A stretch of 7,663 nt of DNA, from the NCBI GenBank assembly GCA_014380545.1, contig JACMJP010000159.1, positions 1-7,663 on the forward strand, in the 5' to 3' direction. Positions 6,783-7,663 of this stretch are shown piece by piece (the first letter of the stretch is position 1; every line of letters begins with the position of its first letter). The notes below the pieces were generated by a model, which saw only the letters and a program-made list of their open reading frames with translations, had not been told where the DNA came from and made no database searches. The DNA is from Chitinophagales bacterium (lineage in GTDB: Bacteria > Bacteroidota > Bacteroidia > Chitinophagales > BACL12). The position numbers and the translations under genes were made by a program.

Positions 6783-7538
6783 ATGATAAAAGTGATACTA
6801 ATTGATGATGAGCCACTGGCAAGAAGTATTGTAAAAGAATATTTACTGCATTACCCTGAAATTGAAATAATACAGGAATGCAACGATGGCTTTGAAGGTG
6901 TAAAAGCAATAACACAATATAATCCCGATCTTATTTTTCTTGATATACAAATGCCGAAAATAAATGGATTTGAAATGCTTGAGTTATTAGAAAACCCTCC
7001 TGCAATTATTTTTACTACAGCCTTTGATGAATATGCACTGAAAGCTTTTGAGGCACATGCAGTGGATTATTTATTAAAACCATTTAACAAAGAGCGGTTT
7101 GATAAAGCCATGCAAAAATGCCTACCTGAACTTACTGACCGGGGAGGGGTGGCGAAAGAAAATAATTCAACATCTGCGCTGCTGGAAACTATTTCACATA
7201 CCCCACCACAAAGCCAGCGCATAGTTGTTAAATTAAATAATAAAATAAAGATCATCCCTTTTCAGGAGATACAATATATAGGAGCTGAAGGTGATTATGT
7301 GATGATATACACTGCTGAGGGAAATTACCTGAAAAATAAAACAATGGCATTTTTTGAAAATACTTTAGACCCCAATCAGTTTGTGCGCACTCACCGTTCT
7401 TATATTCTCAATATACAATTAGTAACAAGACTGGAAGCTTATGAAAAAGACAGCCATGTTGCGATATTAAAAACAGGAGCAAGGGTTCCGGTGAGCAAAA
7501 GCGGTTATACTAAATTGAAAGTGGTGCTGGGGATTTGA
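6783..7538 (+). CDS. LytTR family response regulator
   Basis: This two-component transcription regulator of 251 residues is the partner of the kinase that ends two bases upstream. The receiver domain (about residues 1-115) has the acidic pair Asp8-Asp9, phosphoacceptor Asp54 in FLDIQMP, Thr78 and Lys99 in LLKPF, all the residues needed for phosphorylation. A variable linker (about 116-144) leads to a LytTR DNA-binding domain (about 146-250), seen in KIKIIPFQEIQYIGAEGDYV, FVRTHRSYILN and VPVSKSGYTKLK. LytTR regulators normally bind paired direct repeats upstream of their targets; no clear pair was identified before the LiaF-like gene, so self-regulation is possible but not shown. No hairpin terminator follows, leaving open read-through into the DUF433 gene 55 bases downstream. 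Confidence 0.95.
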   Translation: MIKVILIDDEPLARSIVKEYLLHYPEIEIIQECNDGFEGVKAITQYNPDLIFLDIQMPKINGFEMLELLENPPAIIFTTAFDEYALKAFEAHAVDYLLKPFNKERFDKAMQKCLPELTDRGGVAKENNSTSALLETISHTPPQSQRIVVKLNNKIKIIPFQEIQYIGAEGDYVMIYTAEGNYLKNKTMAFFENTLDPNQFVRTHRSYILNIQLVTRLEAYEKDSHVAILKTGARVPVSKSGYTKLKVVLGI

Positions 7539-7593
7539 GTATGGATATAAGCGGACAAAGTATTTTTTATAACTTTACATTACCAGTTAATAT

Positions 7594-7663
7594 ATGGATA
7601 TTTCAAAATACATAGAACGCAAACCTGATGTAATGATGGGTAAACCTGTGATAAAAGGAACCA
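7594..7663 (+). CDS. DUF433 family protein (VapB-like antitoxin), 3' partial
   Basis: Twenty-three codons are visible before the window ends: MDISKYIERKPDVMMGKPVI followed by KGT. The pattern 'I-pdvm-GKPvIkGTR' is the highly conserved opening of DUF433 proteins, small helix-turn-helix proteins of about 75-110 residues. They are often encoded directly before a PIN-like toxin (DUF5615) as a toxin-antitoxin pair. The start ATG is chosen because it places the conserved motif at the usual distance from the N-terminus. TAACTTTA at 7570-7577, one mismatch from the -7 consensus, ends 16 bases before the ATG and may be its promoter. The toxin partner, if present, lies beyond the window. Confidence 0.8.
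   Translation, partial: MDISKYIERKPDVMMGKPVIKGT

Noticed and set aside
7557..7576. Weak inverted repeat AAAGT/ACTTT after the response regulator as a terminator
   Set aside because: The stem is five AT-rich pairs with no following T-tract, so it is not a credible terminator.
7541..7615. A 24-codon frame starting ATGGATATAAGC between the response regulator and the DUF433 gene
   Set aside because: It overlaps the DUF433 start out of frame, has no recognisable features, and its MDIS opening shared with DUF433 rests on only a few bases.

Overview
The window suggests a member of the Bacteroidota, most likely in the Chitinophagales/Sphingobacteriales range. It is AT-rich, its respiratory and ABC-F proteins read like Bacteroidota versions, and it has a small EGF-like lipoprotein of a kind typical of that phylum. 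Two of its genes carry a match to the Bacteroidota -7 promoter element TAnnTTTG just upstream of the start codon, and Shine-Dalgarno sequences are mostly absent. This placement is inferred from sequence style; no marker gene is present.

Layout. (1) Bases 1-1491, + strand: the end of a respiratory complex I operon, with nuoH (5' end cut by the window edge) followed by a complete nuoI. The usual next genes, nuoJKLMN, are not here, because the following gene is convergent. (2) Bases 1492-3402, - strand: a Uup-like ABC-F ATPase whose stop codon directly abuts the nuoI stop codon. (3) Bases 3625-4128, + strand: a small acidic lipoprotein with an EGF-like cysteine pair and a probable C2-like calcium-binding domain, ending in a clear intrinsic terminator. 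(4) Bases 4180-4695, - strand: an SRPBCC (START-like/polyketide cyclase-like) protein. (5) Bases 4872-7538, + strand: a probable three-gene signalling operon of a LiaF-like four-helix membrane protein with five FGG repeats, a LytS-type membrane histidine kinase and a LytTR response regulator. (6) From base 7594 to the edge: the first 23 codons of a DUF433 (VapB-like antitoxin) protein.

How the genes work together. NuoH and NuoI are adjacent subunits of NADH:quinone oxidoreductase: NuoI carries the two 4Fe-4S clusters that pass electrons to the quinone site formed in part by NuoH. The LiaF-like protein, kinase and regulator probably form one sensory unit for envelope state. LiaF proteins in Firmicutes hold their partner kinase in check, but here the partners are of the LytS/LytTR type, so the analogy is inference. 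The remaining genes look like single-gene transcription units.

No rRNA, tRNA, CRISPR array, insertion sequence or integration site was seen. The longest gene-free stretches are about 220 bases (3403-3624) and 176 bases (4696-4871). No wholly new system can be demonstrated. The most interesting parts are the LiaF-like/LytS/LytTR operon, the truncated nuo gene order and the compact, possibly leaderless promoters.
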